Shown: in pieces, positions 1-9,280 of the stretch
Position numbering within the stretch: position 1 is the stretch's first letter
How the letters are laid out: every line of letters begins with the position of its first letter
Source: Pseudochelatococcus sp047501465
Lineage (GTDB): Bacteria; Pseudomonadota; Alphaproteobacteria; Rhizobiales; Beijerinckiaceae
Assembly: GCF_047501465.1 (NCBI RefSeq)
Contig: NZ_JAZDRL010000002.1
Span: 124,001 to 188,000 of the forward strand
Direction: 5' to 3'
DNA: 64,000 nucleotides
Translations under genes and position numbers: made by a program
Notes under the pieces: generated by a model
Seen by the model: only the letters and a program-made list of their open reading frames with translations
What the model was told of the DNA's origin: nothing
Database searches by the model: none

Positions 1-130
1 CCTCTGTCCGATGTTGTGGCTCTGGCCGTGTTTTTACTGAATAGCAGGCAGCCGCCTAACACCAAAACTTCTCACCAGCTCGGATGAAAGCGTATGAGCG
101 GCATTGGAGCGTGATCGAAAACCAGTGATT

Positions 131-162
131 AAAGGGGAAAGCCGGCAGGTAGTCCCGCCGGC
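131..162 (-). terminator. Intrinsic terminator after prpC
   Basis: A 9-bp stem with one G-U pair (141-149 with 154-162) and a 4-base loop lies just past the prpC stop. On the minus strand it is followed by CTTTCCCCTTT. It probably ends the prpD-prpC transcript, so no further prp gene seems to be co-transcribed. The remaining bases 1-130 show no gene. Confidence 0.7.
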
Positions 163-171
163 CATCGATAC

Positions 172-1347
172 TTATGATGGGGAAGTGCGCTTGTTGATCG
201 GCACAAACATAAGATTTTCCGGTCCTGTGTAATTGGCAGACGGGCGGATGATCTTGTTGTCCACGCGCTGCTCAATGATATGCGCCGCCCAACCTGACGT
301 GCGCGCAATCACAAACAACGGCGTAAACATAGCCGTGGGCACGCCGAGCATGTGATACGAGACAGCGCTGAACCAATCGAGGTTGGGGAACATCTGTTTG
401 ACATCCCACATCACAGATTCAATCCGTGCTGCGATATCAAACAGCCCCTTGGACCCGGCATCCTCGGAAAGGTGACGCGCCACTTCCTTGATCACGACAT
501 TGCGTGGGTCTGATACCGTATAAACCGGGTGACCAAAGCCGATGATCACTTCCTTCGCCTCTACGCGCTTACGGATATCGGCCTCTGCCTCATCCGCATT
601 GGCATAACGCTTCTGGATATCGAACGCGACTTCGTTGGCTCCCCCATGCTTGGGACCGCGCAATGCGCCGATAGCGCCTGTGATAGCAGAGTAGAAGTCC
701 GAACCCGTGCCAGCAATGGAACGCGCGGTAAAGGTTGAAGCATTGAACTCATGCTCGGCATAGAGAATGAGTGAAACGTGCATCGCCTTTACCTGAGAAG
801 GCGTTGGCTTCTTGCCATGCAGCAGGTGCAGGAAGTGCCCACCGATGGAATCGTCATCCGTCTCTACATCGATCCGGCGGCCATTGTGGCTGAAGTGATA
901 CCAGTAGAGCAGCGCCGACCCCAATGATGCCAGCAGGCGATCCGCGATATCACGTGCACCCGGATGGTTATGATCAGTCGCTTCCGGCAGCACGCTGCCA
1001 AGCACCGAAACAGCCGTGCGCTGCACGTCCATCGGATGCGCGGAAGCGGGCAATGTCTCCAGCACCAGTCTGAGAGCTGCAGGCAATCCACGCAACTCGC
1101 GTAACTTTGCCTTATAGGCATCAAGCTCGGTTTGTGTTGGCAGATGCCCATAGATCAGCAGGTGAGCGATTTCCTCGAACTCACTGTCCTTTGCGAGGTC
1201 GAGAATATCATATCCGCGATAGTGCAGATCGTTACCGGTGCGCCCCACCGTGCAGAGCGCGGTGTTGCCGGCAACGACGCCCGAAAGCGCAACCGATTTT
1301 TTCGGCGCTGGCTTTGGGGCCTCGGAGGACGTTTCGGTTACGCTCAT
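172..1347 (-). CDS. prpC: 2-methylcitrate synthase
   Basis: Condenses propionyl-CoA with oxaloacetate to 2-methylcitrate in the cytosolic methylcitrate cycle. The 391-residue protein has the citrate-synthase catalytic residues: His199 in AEHEFNAST, His234 in GPKHGGANE, His273 in GFGHPVY and Asp324 in NLDWF. The short length, lack of the extra N-terminal domain of hexameric citrate synthases, and pairing with prpD favour PrpC over GltA. A TTG codon directly precedes the ATG (1350), and GGGAGG sits 7 bases before the TTG and 10 before the ATG; I chose the ATG. It starts 3 bases after the prpD stop, so the two are co-transcribed. Regulation by the divergent ScfR is likely. No prpB is present in the window. 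Confidence 0.92.
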   Translation of the reverse strand: MSVTETSSEAPKPAPKKSVALSGVVAGNTALCTVGRTGNDLHYRGYDILDLAKDSEFEEIAHLLIYGHLPTQTELDAYKAKLRELRGLPAALRLVLETLPASAHPMDVQRTAVSVLGSVLPEATDHNHPGARDIADRLLASLGSALLYWYHFSHNGRRIDVETDDDSIGGHFLHLLHGKKPTPSQVKAMHVSLILYAEHEFNASTFTARSIAGTGSDFYSAITGAIGALRGPKHGGANEVAFDIQKRYANADEAEADIRKRVEAKEVIIGFGHPVYTVSDPRNVVIKEVARHLSEDAGSKGLFDIAARIESVMWDVKQMFPNLDWFSAVSYHMLGVPTAMFTPLFVIARTSGWAAHIIEQRVDNKIIRPSANYTGPENLMFVPINKRTSPS

Positions 1348-1350
1348 CAA

Positions 1351-2871
1351 TCACTTGCCTCCCTTCCAGTCGAAAATGCCAGATGCAGGCTTGATCAACT
1401 TACCAGCTGGCAGTGTGAAGGTCAGACCACCAAGCTCAGCGGCTGAAAGCTCTGGCAGGCGCTCAACAAGGGCGAGGAAGCGATCCTGCTCCACTGCATC
1501 CAGCACGCCTTCCGATAGCGTGCGGAACTTGTTGATGTAGTCAGCACGTTTGAAGGGACGCGCACCAAGCGGATTAGCGTCAGCAATCGCCAACTCGTCC
1601 TCAATTACGCTGCCATCGTCAAGCGTGATGACAACACGGCCGCCGAATGCCTTATCCTTTGGATCATGCGAGTGGTAGCGACGTGTCCACTCGGGATCTT
1701 CTACCGTCGAGATCTTATGCCACAAGGCAATTGTTGCCGGGCGATTAGCACGCTCTGGTGCATAGCTGTGCTCATGGTGCCAGCCGCCATCTTCCAGCGC
1801 AACCGCAAAGATGTACATGATCGAGTGATCAAGCGTCTCACGGCTGGCCTTCGGATCCATCTTCTGCGGATCGTTCGCACCCGTACCAATCACATAATGC
1901 GTGTGATGGCTGGTGTGGATGACGATGCTTTTCACCTTCGACAGATCACCAACCTTCGGCCCCATACGGCGGGCGAGGTCGATAAGCGCCTGACTCTGAT
2001 ACTCGGCCGAGTGCTCTTTGGTGTAAGTTTCGAGGATAGCGCGCTTGGGCTCGCCCTTTGCTGGTAGCGGCACGATATACTCGGCCTTCGGACCGGAAAG
2101 CATCCACGCGATGAATCCATCTTCACCTTCCCAGGCAGGTGAAGGCGCACCTTCACCGCGCAATACGCGATCAACCGCCTCAACTGCCAGCTTGCCGGCG
2201 AATGCAGGCGCATAAGCCTTCCAGCTGGAGATCTCCCCCTTGCGGGATTGGCGCGTGGTTGTCGTGGTGTGAAGCGCCTGCTGTACCGCCTGATAGATGA
2301 TCTCGGTTGGCAGCTTGAGAAGCGTACCAATACCAGCAGCAGCAGATGGGCCAAGATGGGCAATGTGGTCGATCTTGTGCTCGTGCAGGCAAATGCCCTT
2401 CACGAGGTCGACCTGGATTTCGTAACCCGTTGCAAGACCGCGAATAAGATCAGCACCATTCTGGCCAGTATGCTGCGCAACCGCGAGAACCGCCGGGATG
2501 TTATCGCCCGGATGGGAATAATCAGCAGCAAGGAATGTGTCGTGGAAATCAAGCTCGCGCACAGCAACGCCATTAGCCCATGCAGCCCATTCCGGCGAGA
2601 TGCGCTGACCCTGCTCCAGACCGAAAACAGTCGCGCCTGGCTGATATGGGTGTGCAACGGCCTGCCCACGCGCGCTCGCCACAGGACGGCGGTTGACGGA
2701 GGCAGCTGCAACAGCAGCGTTATCGATGATACGGTTACCGATCATGTCCACAACAGCAGGCTCAACGGCGACCGGATCAGCAGCGACCTCGGCTATTTTC
2801 CATGCGAGCTGATCTTCACGCGCCAGATGTTCTGACGACTTGTAAGTGCGGACCTTGTGCTGGGTAACCAT
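1351..2871 (-). CDS. prpD: 2-methylcitrate dehydratase
   Basis: MmgE/PrpD-family protein that dehydrates 2-methylcitrate to 2-methyl-cis-aconitate. The 506 residues match the usual PrpD length and include the family stretch RELDFHDTFLA (about 106-116) followed by ADYSHPGDN. The ATG at 2871 is preceded by AAGGAG with 6-base spacing; in-frame starts further upstream lack such a site and would add a non-conserved extension. First gene of a prpD-prpC pair on the minus strand. The 287-bp gap to the divergent ScfR gene holds two dyads that probably control both directions. Confidence 0.92.
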   Translation of the reverse strand: MVTQHKVRTYKSSEHLAREDQLAWKIAEVAADPVAVEPAVVDMIGNRIIDNAAVAAASVNRRPVASARGQAVAHPYQPGATVFGLEQGQRISPEWAAWANGVAVRELDFHDTFLAADYSHPGDNIPAVLAVAQHTGQNGADLIRGLATGYEIQVDLVKGICLHEHKIDHIAHLGPSAAAGIGTLLKLPTEIIYQAVQQALHTTTTTRQSRKGEISSWKAYAPAFAGKLAVEAVDRVLRGEGAPSPAWEGEDGFIAWMLSGPKAEYIVPLPAKGEPKRAILETYTKEHSAEYQSQALIDLARRMGPKVGDLSKVKSIVIHTSHHTHYVIGTGANDPQKMDPKASRETLDHSIMYIFAVALEDGGWHHEHSYAPERANRPATIALWHKISTVEDPEWTRRYHSHDPKDKAFGGRVVITLDDGSVIEDELAIADANPLGARPFKRADYINKFRTLSEGVLDAVEQDRFLALVERLPELSAAELGGLTFTLPAGKLIKPASGIFDWKGGK

Positions 2872-3038
2872 TGGATGCTCCTTGGACGTTAATTGAGCCA
2901 GTAAGCGTCGATGCGCTGCGATCCCGTCTGATATTCTGGCGGCCAACGAGGATAAACCGCATGACATTTTACGGAATAACCGAAGCCTTAAAAGCAGTAT
3001 GACAGGAAATGCCCTTCATCGACATCATGCTTGTATAG

Positions 3039-3055
3039 TTTGCAATATATGCAAA
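3039..3055. promoter_or_regulatory. Operator-like dyad 1 (ScfR candidate)
   Basis: TTTGC-AATATAT-GCAAA: a perfect TTTGC-N7-GCAAA dyad between prpD and the ScfR gene. A second copy with the same half-sites and spacing lies 73 bp away, centre to centre, about seven helical turns. RamB/ScfR regulators are known to bind TTTGCAAA-like sequences; assignment to this ScfR is inference. Confidence 0.6.
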
Positions 3056-3111
3056 TACACAATGCAGCAAGATGCCTGTGATGCATAGTTTTTACGCCTT
3101 GCATGTGCTAT

Positions 3112-3128
3112 TTTGCGAATATTGCAAA
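3112..3128. promoter_or_regulatory. Operator-like dyad 2 (ScfR candidate)
   Basis: TTTGC-GAATATT-GCAAA, same half-sites and spacing as the dyad at 3039. It lies 31 bases before the regulator's start codon, a position suited to autoregulation. Confidence 0.6.
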
Positions 3129-3158
3129 TTTATATAAAGCCCGCACAGGAGAAGGTGT

Positions 3159-4658
3159 TTGCCAAAAAGGACTTCAGCCACAAAGCGGGAAGCAAGAAAG
3201 AAAAACTTCATTGGCGTGCGCCTTCGTCGACTGCGGGAAGACAGGCAGATGACGCAACAGGCGCTTGCACGCGCCATTGGCTTGTCGGCGAGTTATCTTA
3301 ATCAGCTGGAAAATAACCAGCGGCCGGTCACCACGGCACTTCTGTTGCGGTTTGATGCGCTCTTTGGCAATGACATACAGCTCTTGTCAGAAGATGATGA
3401 GGCGCGCTTGATCGCCGATCTTGGCGATGCCGTTGCAGATCCCTTTCTGGGCGAACACATTTCACGCGCCGAAGTGCAGGAGCTTGCCGCAACAATGCCG
3501 GCGGTGGCACGGGCCTTCATTCACCTGCATGGTCGCTATCGGCAAATGGCAGAGCAAGCAGCAACATTAGCCGCACGAATAAGCGACGACAGAACCGGAG
3601 AGGCCAGAGCCACGCCAGAAGCAATTCTACCCTTCGCACCCTTTGAAGAAGTGCGCGAGTTTATGTATGAGCGCCACAATTATATAGAAGAGATTGATAT
3701 TGCCGCTGAAAACCTCTCAGCCGTAACAAATCTTCCGCCGGGAAATGCAGCATCAGAGCTCATAGCCCTCATTGCACAAAGGCATGGTGTACGTGTTGAA
3801 ATCTCCACGCAAGCAGAAGGCGCAGATCGGGAGGTGCAGCGCAGCTATGATCCGCAATCGCACATTCTGCAGCTCTCATCCCGCCTGCGGGCTGGACAAC
3901 AGGCATTCCAGATCGCGACACAACTTGCGCTACTTGAGCAGGATGATCTAATCAGCACCCTGGTAAATCAAGGGCGCTTCATGAGCACAGAAGCGCGACG
4001 GCTCGCGCGGATTGGACTAGCTAATTATTTTGCCGGGGCCTTGATCCTGCCTTATCGCACGTTTCTTCAGGCGGCAGAGGCCCTGCGCTATGATATCGAT
4101 TTGCTTAGCCATCGCTTTGGCGTCGGCTACGAGACAATCTGTCATCGCCTCAGCACGCTGCAACGACAAGATGCGCGAGGCGTGCCGTTTTTCTTTATCC
4201 GCGTAGATCGCGCTGGAAACATTTCCAAGCGCCAGTCAGCAACTGATTTTCACTTTTCACGCATTGGCGGCACTTGCCCATTATGGAATGTCTATGATGC
4301 ATTTGCGCACCCGGGAAAAGTGCTGACGCAGATCGCCCGCATGCCCGATGGACGCGCCTATCTTTGGATTGCCCGCACAGTTTCCCGAGATCATGGCGGA
4401 TACAGAGCGCCAAGTAAAACATTTGCAGTAGCGCTGGGCTGTGACTTGCGCCACGCAGAAAGGCTCGTCTACTCAGACGGACTGGATCTGAGCAATCCGG
4501 CAGCGGCCACGCCTATAGGCGTCGGCTGTAAAGTATGCGACCGGCCATCCTGCCCGCAACGCGCGTTTCCACCCATTGGCAAAACATTAGAAGTTGATGA
4601 AACACGCCGTGTTTTCTCACCTTATTCTGACAAGCTTAAATTTCAGACCAGAGAATAA
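3159..4658 (+). CDS. ScfR-type short-chain fatty acyl regulator (XRE)
   Basis: Transcription factor of the RamB/ScfR (MccR) type that senses short-chain acyl-CoA and controls propionate or glyoxylate genes. An XRE helix-turn-helix occupies about residues 18-70, followed by an IrrE-like middle region and a C-terminal DUF2083-type domain with Cys457, Cys460 and Cys465. The 499-residue length is usual for the family. The start is TTG, three bases after AGGAGAAGG; no ATG fits better. It is divergent from prpD-prpC, the classic arrangement for a dedicated activator. The effector molecule cannot be read from sequence; 2-methylcitrate or propionyl-CoA is expected. Confidence 0.85.
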   Translation: MPKRTSATKREARKKNFIGVRLRRLREDRQMTQQALARAIGLSASYLNQLENNQRPVTTALLLRFDALFGNDIQLLSEDDEARLIADLGDAVADPFLGEHISRAEVQELAATMPAVARAFIHLHGRYRQMAEQAATLAARISDDRTGEARATPEAILPFAPFEEVREFMYERHNYIEEIDIAAENLSAVTNLPPGNAASELIALIAQRHGVRVEISTQAEGADREVQRSYDPQSHILQLSSRLRAGQQAFQIATQLALLEQDDLISTLVNQGRFMSTEARRLARIGLANYFAGALILPYRTFLQAAEALRYDIDLLSHRFGVGYETICHRLSTLQRQDARGVPFFFIRVDRAGNISKRQSATDFHFSRIGGTCPLWNVYDAFAHPGKVLTQIARMPDGRAYLWIARTVSRDHGGYRAPSKTFAVALGCDLRHAERLVYSDGLDLSNPAAATPIGVGCKVCDRPSCPQRAFPPIGKTLEVDETRRVFSPYSDKLKFQTRE

Positions 4659-4943
4659 GCAATAAAAATCAATAAATTAAAGTAACCTTTCGTTCAAATC
4701 GACGATCAATTTCTGCCGTTATCGCCGACGGATGTTCACAAGTTGACTTTCGCCCCCAAAGAGGTTAATTTCTTACAAGTTAATTATTTTCGCACTAAAA
4801 GTTACATCATTAATTTATTATCAAAAATTACCTAAACTCACATACAGAAATAAATTCTAGAAATATAAAATTCTAAATACAAACAATACCCCATTTTATC
4901 GCATTTCTACATGTGAATTTTTAATAAATTAAGGCATTAAATC
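4659..4943. other. AT-rich intergenic region
   Basis: A 285-bp, strongly AT-rich spacer between the ScfR gene and the 801-residue protein. It is the most AT-rich stretch of the first 20 kb and matches the low G+C of the following gene. I see no terminator hairpin, no clear promoter pair and no small ORF with a ribosome-binding site. Confidence 0.6.
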
Positions 4944-7349
4944 ATGTCATTAGCGCTATCTAATTCATCCTTAACATTATCTAACTCATCTCTTCATGAT
5001 AGCGGCTATATCATGGTTGATAGTGAAGCCTTTGAGCATACTGAAACTCTTGAGCAGGCGGATGGCGCAAACAATCAAGAAAGTTGGTCATCATGGCCGT
5101 TAAGCTTGCATGGCAAATTTTTTCAGACCTCGAGTCTGGAGTTATCAACTGATATTGATCATAAAACGGTAAGCATCCAGCCAACCGATAAGGGGCTTTG
5201 GAACACGCTATCTGAATATATATCTTTTCCAGTAGGAATGATAAGTGACTACTTTAATTTGTATAAAGGACGTCAGGAAATAGCGCGTAAAGCTGAAGCT
5301 TCCTTCATAGCTAAAAACAATACATTGATAGACGCGCTTCGGGTAAAAAAAGAAAATTCAGCAGTTACATGCAGCAACATCAAGAGCAAGATTGAAGATT
5401 TTCTAAATAAAACAGAAAATCAGGTCTCGGCGGAGAAAATTTCTAACATCATCGAACTGATTACTGTTGGAGAGAACATTGCCACAGCTTTATTTTCATC
5501 CCGGCATGACCCAGAAGGCAAGCTCGTTTTAGAAATTAATGGGCAAGAATATGAAATTGAGAGTAACAGCTACACAACCCTTGCGCTTAGCTGGTATATG
5601 ATGGCGTCCGCCGCCTCTCAAGATGTACTTCGCAATACTATAGATGCCAGCTACGCCAGTTTGGCCAGTGATATGCTTGAATCCGGCACGTTTATAATGA
5701 AAGATCCGGATCAACGCATTTACAAATTCCTTACAAGTAATAAAGAATCGTATAAGCGCATATCAACGCATTTCGCAGAGCGCGTAGGGCATGATGAGAA
5801 GTTTATTGTGCCAGGAGTGCTCGTCAAACCTCTTCAAAATGGGATTGAAGACTTTGAAAGGCGCATGCCTGGTCAAAGCGGCACGATACTTTTTGATTGC
5901 CTCAAGCCCAGCGAAAACGATGGCGTATCCGAGTTATTTGTAAAGTTTGAAAGCACCGGCTGTCCGCCGTTGTTCAATAGTGCCACAAATGCTGACTTAC
6001 GCACGTCATCTTTAGTCGCTTATGCTGCGATACAGCATCATTTGGAGCATACTTTCAGCTTCTTGGGATCACGCGGCTCGCATACTCCTAGCGCTAACAC
6101 CCAAAATGTTCGTCAGGAACATCTATATAAAGGCGTCCTAGAGCATATATACAAAAAAATAATATCTATATTTGAAAAAGCAGGAAATTTAGATCAAACG
6201 CCTGCCGGTTTATACATTGGCAACAAGCAATCCTCTTCTGATATTTCTAAGAAAATGAAAAAGTTTGGCCTTCCTGCTGCAAAGAGGGAGATTAATGCAC
6301 TTATTGCAGAAGCTACTACCAAGAAATGTCGGGGCATTCGAAAGGAAGCCCTGAATCTTCTTGCTGATATCTTGCGGGAAACGCAGCGACTCGGCCTTGC
6401 CTCAGATCAATATGGAATTGAGAGAAGGGGAGCAGAAGTTCATATCTCCCTGAACCCCTCTGAAGTAGAGCAAAACATACATCAGGCAGATAGAAACTAC
6501 GTACCACAGACAAATGTTGTAACGGCAGATGATATGCCGATGAGTAGTCTTTTAAATGACTCAGAAACAGCAAGCTCTGCGTTTTCACGTGGAATCTTTG
6601 GGGGCTCTGTCGTTCAGAATATGCTTCGAGGATCCTCTCTCTATAAACTCGATGAGGATTCAGCCACTACAACAAACAAGCTCATTCAACATGGAAGCGA
6701 ACAGAAAGCGGAAATTCACCTCTCCCTGAACTCCTCCCAAGTAACTAATAATACCGATATTGCACCGGCAAACGATGCGCTCACAAGTTCACGAGACACT
6801 TTAGGAAACTTTGGGGTTCAGGATACGATTCTGACGCCTTCCCTTAATGAACACGATGATGCAAGCTTATTCGTTACAACAAACGAACATGTTCAATATG
6901 AAAGCGAGCAGGAAGCGGAAGCGCATATCCTACTGAATTCCCCACAAGCAGATAACAATTCCGATGTTGTAACGACAGACGGCATATCAATGAGCGACAT
7001 ATCTGATAGCTCAGATATGATAAGCTCTACATCTGCACGCCGTTCCTTTGGAGTTTCTGGTGAACAGAATACGATTCTGACATCATCTCTCAATGAACAA
7101 GATGATGAAATTTCAATTGCTACAACAAATGAATCCATCGCCTCCCAGAACGATATCCCTGCACTGGATACCATTCAATCAACGGCGAAAAATGCTGCCT
7201 CGTCAGATGAAGTTTCGCCCCCTCCCGGTCCTCCTCCAACTGAAAACGACACCAAGAAAACTGCGGGTATTTTTGACTCTATATTTTCATGGATTGGTAG
7301 CTGGGCGAGCTATTTCACTAACCTTATAAAATACCTTATCCGTTGGTAA
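4944..7349 (+). CDS. Unknown 801-aa repeat protein, effector-like
   Basis: I do not recognise this family. The N-terminus is Ser/Leu-rich with a short internal repeat (LSNSSL twice). Residues about 85-480 look globular and partly helical. From residue 497 three degenerate repeats follow, each opening with an AE-x-H-x-x-LN-S motif (at 497, 589 and 658) and rich in Ser, Thr, Asn and Asp. A proline-rich linker (PPPGPPP, near 755-765) leads to a C-terminal Trp-rich hydrophobic helix (about 775-800). There is no Sec signal peptide. The gene is clearly richer in A+T than its neighbours and stands alone between housekeeping genes. The layout suggests a secreted or host-interacting protein; this is inference. 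The ribosome-binding site is weak (TAAGGCA). Confidence 0.75.
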   Translation: MSLALSNSSLTLSNSSLHDSGYIMVDSEAFEHTETLEQADGANNQESWSSWPLSLHGKFFQTSSLELSTDIDHKTVSIQPTDKGLWNTLSEYISFPVGMISDYFNLYKGRQEIARKAEASFIAKNNTLIDALRVKKENSAVTCSNIKSKIEDFLNKTENQVSAEKISNIIELITVGENIATALFSSRHDPEGKLVLEINGQEYEIESNSYTTLALSWYMMASAASQDVLRNTIDASYASLASDMLESGTFIMKDPDQRIYKFLTSNKESYKRISTHFAERVGHDEKFIVPGVLVKPLQNGIEDFERRMPGQSGTILFDCLKPSENDGVSELFVKFESTGCPPLFNSATNADLRTSSLVAYAAIQHHLEHTFSFLGSRGSHTPSANTQNVRQEHLYKGVLEHIYKKIISIFEKAGNLDQTPAGLYIGNKQSSSDISKKMKKFGLPAAKREINALIAEATTKKCRGIRKEALNLLADILRETQRLGLASDQYGIERRGAEVHISLNPSEVEQNIHQADRNYVPQTNVVTADDMPMSSLLNDSETASSAFSRGIFGGSVVQNMLRGSSLYKLDEDSATTTNKLIQHGSEQKAEIHLSLNSSQVTNNTDIAPANDALTSSRDTLGNFGVQDTILTPSLNEHDDASLFVTTNEHVQYESEQEAEAHILLNSPQADNNSDVVTTDGISMSDISDSSDMISSTSARRSFGVSGEQNTILTSSLNEQDDEISIATTNESIASQNDIPALDTIQSTAKNAASSDEVSPPPGPPPTENDTKKTAGIFDSIFSWIGSWASYFTNLIKYLIRW

Positions 7350-7408
7350 TTAATAGCTCAGACGGGAGAATAACCTGGAGACCAAGCAACCAAAGGTGAA
7401 GCCAGAAG

Positions 7409-7442
7409 CCTGCTCTCAGCTTGCAAAAACGAGGAGAGCAGG
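7409..7442. terminator. Inverted repeat between convergent genes
   Basis: CCTGCTCTC (7409-7417) pairs with GAGAGCAGG (7434-7442) across a 16-base loop, between the convergent 801-aa gene and rmuC. No strong T-tract follows on either strand, so terminator function is tentative. Confidence 0.35.
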
Positions 7443-7479
7443 GTCGTGTTCATGGTTCATGTGGTCTCTAGTTTTCTGT

Positions 7480-8598
7480 CTACCCCTCAAATTCCAGCGT
7501 GGTAATTGCATCGCCTCGCCGTGTAACCTTTTCCGCTGATATGCGGATTTGACCAATATCATCCTGCGCCTGCCGGAAATGCGTATCAAGCTTTTCCACA
7601 CGATCGCGCAGACGCCCCACATCATCAAGCATGCGGCGCACTTCGGTCTGGATGGTTTGAGCCTCTTCACGCATCCGCGCATCACGCACTAGAGATTGAA
7701 CGAGCTGTATTGCCATTGTTAAAAGAGAGGGGGAGACAATAACCACACGCGCACGGTTTGCTCTTTGCACCAGATCATCAAAATGCTCATGCAGATCGGC
7801 ATAAACTGATTCCGAAGGCACAAACAGAAGCGCCATATTCTGCGTTTCTCCCGGGATGAGATATTTGTCAGCAATGTCACGGATATGAATGCCGACATCA
7901 TTTCTCACGCGCTGGATCGCACGTTTTTTAGCTTCGACATCTTGGGCGTCGCGAAACGCTGAAATGCCTTCCAGCGGAAATTTGGCATCAATAACGAGCG
8001 GCGCATCACCCGGCAGACTCACAAGGCAATCAGGCCGCTTGCCATTGGCCAATGTTGGCTGAAATTGGTAAGCATTCATAGGCAGGCCATCACGCACGAT
8101 TGCCTCCATACGCCCCTGTCCAAATGCTCCACGCGCCTGCTTGTTTGCAAGCACATCCTTCAACCCCACAACATGACTGGTTAATTCGGAGAGGTTTTTC
8201 TGTGCCGCATCAATCAGCGCTAATCGTTCATTGAGGCTGCTAAGGTGTGTAACGGTTTGTTGCGCAGAAGATTCCAGGTTCTGTCCAACACGATGCTGCA
8301 ATCCTTCCAGCCGTTCAGCTACAAAGCGGGCGAGATCATTTTGCCGTGTGCCGAAAATCTCCGCGACGGTTTGCATCCGCCCCGTCATTTGCGCCTGCAA
8401 GTTATGCATTTCATTTATGCGCGCATCCAGATCCCGGGCGCGTTCATCTGCCAAGAAAGTCTCATCGCGTCGCGAGCGAATAAAGCCTGAAAGCTGCAAC
8501 GCAATAATGACAAGAAGAACGAGCGCAGCAATACCCGCGCCCGCAACAAGATGCGCCAGCTGAAATGCATGGCCAAAAAGGATAATAGTGTCATTCAT
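7480..8598 (-). CDS. rmuC: DNA recombination protein RmuC
   Basis: RmuC-family protein, linked in E. coli to limiting inversion rearrangements. The 372 residues show one N-terminal membrane helix (about 12-36), a long coiled-coil region (about 45-150) and a nuclease-like core with a PD-(D/E)xK pattern: Asp190 in RPDC and Asp204-x-Lys206 in VIDAKF. The RmuC core runs to about residue 340. Family members are often longer, so this is a compact version. It is transcribed alone; the divergent neighbour is def. The exact nuclease substrate is not known from sequence. Confidence 0.88.
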   Translation of the reverse strand: MNDTIILFGHAFQLAHLVAGAGIAALVLLVIIALQLSGFIRSRRDETFLADERARDLDARINEMHNLQAQMTGRMQTVAEIFGTRQNDLARFVAERLEGLQHRVGQNLESSAQQTVTHLSSLNERLALIDAAQKNLSELTSHVVGLKDVLANKQARGAFGQGRMEAIVRDGLPMNAYQFQPTLANGKRPDCLVSLPGDAPLVIDAKFPLEGISAFRDAQDVEAKKRAIQRVRNDVGIHIRDIADKYLIPGETQNMALLFVPSESVYADLHEHFDDLVQRANRARVVIVSPSLLTMAIQLVQSLVRDARMREEAQTIQTEVRRMLDDVGRLRDRVEKLDTHFRQAQDDIGQIRISAEKVTRRGDAITTLEFEG

Positions 8599-8718
8599 AT
8601 TGCTACTTTAACCGATTCGCGCATTAATGCGAACAAAAAAAGAACGATGAAGTGATGTCCTTATATTGACCTGAATGAAAAGAATGCTTATCTCGCATGG
8701 ATTGAGGTTAGAGGCAGC

Positions 8719-9234
8719 ATGACAATTCTTCCCATTCTTGTGATTCCCGACCCCCGGCTAAAGATGGTTTCCGAGCCGGTGGAGGCTATTACCGATGATA
8801 TACGCAAGCTCGTCACAGACATGTACGAGACCATGTATGACGCGCCCGGCATTGGGCTTGCAGCCATACAGGTTGGTGTAGCAAAGCGCTTGCTTGTGGT
8901 GGACGTAGGTAGCCGGGAGGAGGGGCAACAGCCACTCACGGTCATCAATCCTGAAATCATTTGGGAATCTGATGATGAGTTCCGCATCCATCAGGAAGGA
9001 TGCCTATCGATTCCGGAATATTTTGAGGAAGTCGAGCGACCAGCATGCATTCGCATGCGCTATATGGACCTTGATGGAAATACACAGGAAATTGATGCCG
9101 ATGGATTGCTGGCTACGTGCTTGCAGCATGAAATAGACCACCTTAATGGTGTGCTGTTTATTGATCATCTATCAAAACTCAAGCGCGATAGAGTCAATCG
9201 TAAATTTGCCAAGGCGGCAAAGGCTGGCGTCTGA
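8719..9234 (+). CDS. def: Peptide deformylase
   Basis: Removes the N-formyl group from nascent proteins; metal-dependent. All three family motifs are present: GIGLAAIQ (44-51), EGCLS (93-97, metal ligand Cys95) and QHEIDH (136-141, ligands His137 and His141, catalytic Glu138). The 171-residue length is standard. In many relatives fmt and truA follow def; here a GNAT gene follows after 46 bp and fmt is not in the window, so the usual cluster has been split. Confidence 0.95.
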   Translation: MTILPILVIPDPRLKMVSEPVEAITDDIRKLVTDMYETMYDAPGIGLAAIQVGVAKRLLVVDVGSREEGQQPLTVINPEIIWESDDEFRIHQEGCLSIPEYFEEVERPACIRMRYMDLDGNTQEIDADGLLATCLQHEIDHLNGVLFIDHLSKLKRDRVNRKFAKAAKAGV

Positions 9235-9280
9235 CAGCGCTGCTCAGGCAATGTCTAGTTAAGGAGAAACGGGCACAGGC

